Source: an uncultured Collinsella sp. (GTDB lineage: Bacteria; Actinomycetota; Coriobacteriia; Coriobacteriales; Coriobacteriaceae). From it: a stretch of 15,462 nucleotides of DNA. Positions 12,807 through 15,462 of the stretch are shown piece by piece. The notes beneath the pieces were generated by a model. The model made no database searches, had not been told where the DNA came from, and worked only from the letters and a program-made list of their open reading frames with translations. The stretch is from positions 1 through 15,462 of the forward strand of contig CAJKFS010000047.1 of NCBI GenBank assembly GCA_905199225.1. The letters are read 5' to 3'. Within the stretch, counting starts at the first letter, position 1, and every line of letters starts with the position of its first letter. Both the position numbers and the translations under genes were made by a program.

Positions 12807-15462
12807 CTACTCCCCCAGCAGGGCCTTCTCGGGCGTGATCGGAAGCGAGCGAACCTGATGGCCGGTGGCGTGCGCCACGGCCGAGGCAACGGCGGCGAGC
12901 GGCGTGTTGATGACGACCTCGCCGATCGACTTGGCGCCAAACGGACCCGTCGGCTCGTAACTCGGCTCAAAGGCCACGCGAATGCTGCCGATATCCAGGC
13001 GCGTGGGCAGCTTGTAGCTCATAAAGTTGCCGGTGCGCAGGCGGCCGCGGTCGTCGTGCTCGACGATCTCGTAGAGCGCGTGACCGATGCCCTGGGCAAT
13101 GCCGCCCTCGGCCTGGACGCGGGCGAGCGCCTCGTTGATCACGGTGCCGCAGTCAACGGCAGCGACGTAATCCACCACGGTCACCTTGCCGGTGGCCTTG
13201 TCGACCTCGACCTCGGCAATGCCGGCCATAAACGGCGGAGGCGAAACGGGCAGGCAGGCAGAGGCATGCGAGGTGAGCGCGTCGCCGCCCGTGATGTTCT
13301 TGACGCACAGGTTGGCAAAGTCGCGCAGCGTGAGGTAGCGGTTCTGCTCGCGCGCGGCACGCTCGTCGGACAGGCGCACGTACTGACCATCAAAGACCAC
13401 ATCGGCGGCGTCCACGTCCCACATCTGGGCAGCCTTGGCACAAATCTTCTCGCGCAGCTCGGCCGCGGCGTTCTTGGCTGCCAGGCCCGTCACGTACGTG
13501 CCCGAGCTCGCGTACGAGCCGGCATCGAACGGCGACACGTCGGTGTCCACGCCGCGCACCACAATGAGCGAGCTCTCAACGCCCAGCTCCTCGGCGGCAA
13601 TCTGCGCCAGGATCGTGTCGACGCCCATGCCGTTATCGGTGGCGCCGGTGCCGATGGTAATGAAGCCGTCCTCTTCCAGGCGCATGTCGATGCCGGCGAT
13701 GTCCACGTTGGAGATGCCCGAGCCCTGCATGGTGAGCGCACAGCCCAGAGCACGCACACGGTCGCCCAGGTCGACGGCTAGCGGCTTGTCGCGCCAACCG
13801 ATCATGTCCATCGCGCGCAGCAGGCAGCGGTCGAGCGCGCAGGCGTTGAGCTTCTCGTTGTAGTACTGCGGCATGATCTCGCCCTCGCGCACGATGTTCT
13901 TAAGGCGCAGGTCGGCGGGGTCCATGTGCAACATGTCGGCGAGCTCGTTGACGGCACTCTCCACGGCAAACTGGCCCTGGGTGGCACCGTAGCCGCGATA
14001 CGCGCCGCCGCGGTTGGTATTGGTGTAGACGGCGTCCCAGCTAAAGCGGCTCGCCTTCACGTGGTTGTAGATGGGCAGGCTCTTGTGACCCGAAAGGCCG
14101 ATCGTCGTGGTGGCGTGCTCGCCGTACGCGCCGGCGTTGGACAGCGTGTGCAAATCGATGGCCGTGATGGTGCCGTCGTTCATGGCGCCCAGCTTAACGG
14201 TCATCTGCATCTGGTGGCGCGAGTTGCCCGCAGTGATAGTCTCCTCACGGGTGTAGCAGCAGTAGCTCGGACGGCCGGTCTGCTGGGTGACGAACGCAAC
14301 GAAGATCTCGCAGCAGCCCGTCTGCTTGGAGCCAAAGCCACCGCCGATACGCGGCTTAATGACCTGCACCTGCGACTGCGGGATATCGAGCGACTGCGCG
14401 ACCATGCGGCGCACGTGGAAGGGCACCTGCGTAGAGGTGGTCACCGAGATACGCCCGAACGCGTCGGTCGTCGCGAAGGCGCGGAAGGTTTCCATGGGTG
14501 CGGTCTGCGTGGCCTGGCTGGTGTAGGTGCGCTCAAAGACGATGTCGCTCTGGGCGAAGGCCTCGTCAAGGTCGCCAAAGTCGCTCGTGCCGCTGCATAC
14601 CAAGTTGCGCGGAACGTCGCCGCCCTGCGGGAACATAAAGGTCACGTCGCCCTCGGGGTGAACCACGATGTCGTTATCGAGTGCCTTGGTAAAGTCGAGC
14701 AGCGGCTCAAGCACCTCATAGTCGACCTTAATGAGTTTGAGCGCCTTGTCGGCAGCCTCCTCAGTCTCGGCGGCGACGATCGCCACCTCCTCGTTTTGGT
14801 AACGGACGAGGTTCTCGAGAATCAGGCGGTCGTAGGGACTCGGCTGCGGATAGCTCTGGCCGGCGATGGTAAAGCGGCGCTTGGGCACGTCCTCGTAGGT
14901 GTAGACGCCCACGACGCCGGGCACCTTCAGCGCGCGCGACGTATCGATGGAGCGGATCTTGGCGCGGGCATAGGGGCTGCGCTTGAGTTTGACGATGAGC
15001 GCACCGGCGGGCACCATATCGCCCGTGTAGACGGGACGCCCCTCGAGCAGGGCCTTCGAGTCCTTCTTGGGCTGCTTGTGAGTGATCTGCTTATACGAGA
15101 CGCCATCGCAGCTGGTGTTATTGACCGGCAGCTCGGGCATCTCAAAGCCCACCTGCACGCCAGACTCGTTGAGGAAGCGAACGATGGCGCGCAGCTGGCT
15201 CTCGTAGCCGCTGCAACGGCAGAGGTTACCGGCGAGCTGGCGCGAGAGCTCCTCGCGCGTGGCGACGAGGCTCGGGTCCTCCTTGGCAGCGCGGGCGAGC
15301 GCCAGCACGTTCATGATAAGGCCGGGGGCGCAAAAACCGCACTGCTCGGCGCCTTCGGCAGCCATCGCACGGGCAAGCGCCTCGGACTCGGCTTTGAGGC
15401 CCTCGAGCGTGGTGATGGTGTGGCCCTCGACGCGAGCGGCGGGAACCGAGCAGCTCAGCACC
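12807..15462 (-). CDS. Molybdopterin hydroxylase (xanthine dehydrogenase / aldehyde oxidoreductase family), fused [2Fe-2S] and Moco domains, 5' end outside window
   Basis: At least 885 codons of a molybdenum-cofactor hydroxylase; the gene runs off the right edge. The first visible codon is GTG (Val) in a VLSC segment, the end of the plant-type [2Fe-2S] domain. The second [2Fe-2S] domain follows with CGFC (Cys41, Cys44) and CRC (Cys81, Cys83), numbered from the first full codon. A linker leads into the hammerhead and molybdopterin domains, with GGGFGSKQ near 371, an RGYGATQGQ motif and FGAKSIGE, whose Glu848 is the expected catalytic base. Iron-sulfur and Moco domains in one chain with no FAD domain resemble Desulfovibrio aldehyde oxidoreductase (Mop). 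The residue after GGGFGSK is Gln where bovine xanthine dehydrogenase has Glu802. The substrate is unknown. It acts in the cytoplasm and a separate FAD subunit may lie outside the window. Confidence 0.9.
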   Translation of the reverse strand, partial: VLSCSVPAARVEGHTITTLEGLKAESEALARAMAAEGAEQCGFCAPGLIMNVLALARAAKEDPSLVATREELSRQLAGNLCRCSGYESQLRAIVRFLNESGVQVGFEMPELPVNNTSCDGVSYKQITHKQPKKDSKALLEGRPVYTGDMVPAGALIVKLKRSPYARAKIRSIDTSRALKVPGVVGVYTYEDVPKRRFTIAGQSYPQPSPYDRLILENLVRYQNEEVAIVAAETEEAADKALKLIKVDYEVLEPLLDFTKALDNDIVVHPEGDVTFMFPQGGDVPRNLVCSGTSDFGDLDEAFAQSDIVFERTYTSQATQTAPMETFRAFATTDAFGRISVTTSTQVPFHVRRMVAQSLDIPQSQVQVIKPRIGGGFGSKQTGCCEIFVAFVTQQTGRPSYCCYTREETITAGNSRHQMQMTVKLGAMNDGTITAIDLHTLSNAGAYGEHATTTIGLSGHKSLPIYNHVKASRFSWDAVYTNTNRGGAYRGYGATQGQFAVESAVNELADMLHMDPADLRLKNIVREGEIMPQYYNEKLNACALDRCLLRAMDMIGWRDKPLAVDLGDRVRALGCALTMQGSGISNVDIAGIDMRLEEDGFITIGTGATDNGMGVDTILAQIAAEELGVESSLIVVRGVDTDVSPFDAGSYASSGTYVTGLAAKNAAAELREKICAKAAQMWDVDAADVVFDGQYVRLSDERAAREQNRYLTLRDFANLCVKNITGGDALTSHASACLPVSPPPFMAGIAEVEVDKATGKVTVVDYVAAVDCGTVINEALARVQAEGGIAQGIGHALYEIVEHDDRGRLRTGNFMSYKLPTRLDIGSIRVAFEPSYEPTGPFGAKSIGEVVINTPLAAVASAVAHATGHQVRSLPITPEKALLGE

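Noticed and set aside
15459..15461. GTG at 15461 as the start of the molybdenum hydroxylase
   Set aside because: It is a Val codon just before a conserved iron-sulfur Cys. The preceding [2Fe-2S] domain lies outside the window.

Overview
The window reads as a high-GC Gram-positive chromosome of the Coriobacteriia, most like a gut Collinsella. This is an inference from GC-rich coding sequence, the tRNA-Leu/tig/clpP/clpX order, and an anaerobe's enzymes: a GlpA/GlpB-like dehydrogenase set with a DUF1667 protein, and a fused molybdenum hydroxylase. No taxonomic marker was searched.

Layout. Bases 1-2468 (+) hold the end of a three-gene oxidoreductase operon: the C-terminal part of a GlpA-like FAD protein with a BFD-type [2Fe-2S] domain, a second FAD/NAD oxidoreductase, and a small cysteine-rich DUF1667 protein. 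An M24 Xaa-Pro peptidase follows (2952-4040, +). From 4392 onward every gene is on the minus strand. In transcription order they are a molybdopterin hydroxylase (cut by the right edge), its terminator, tRNA-Leu(UAG), tig, clpP, clpX, a strong terminator, valS and folC. The tig-clpP-clpX block couples nascent-chain folding to ClpXP proteolysis; clpP and clpX are one base apart.

The least ordinary content is between the genes. The gaps 2469-2951, 4041-4391, 5736-6016 and 8714-8999 contain at least four families of imperfect palindromes (called A, B, C and D here), each present two or three times. In B and C the internal core is conserved between copies while the outer arms are unrelated in sequence, yet each arm is nearly or perfectly complementary to its partner. 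In C and D, differences in the conserved stems are compensatory. A and D have conserved outer or loop sequence with changing stem sequence. The folded shape therefore appears to be maintained while much of the sequence changes. A, B and D copies sit on both sides of the peptidase gene, and the two C copies bracket valS in opposite orientation. I recognise none of these families; no nearby gene explains them.

There is no CRISPR array, insertion sequence, transposase, phage gene or rRNA in the window. The protein genes are intact apart from the two cut by the window edges.
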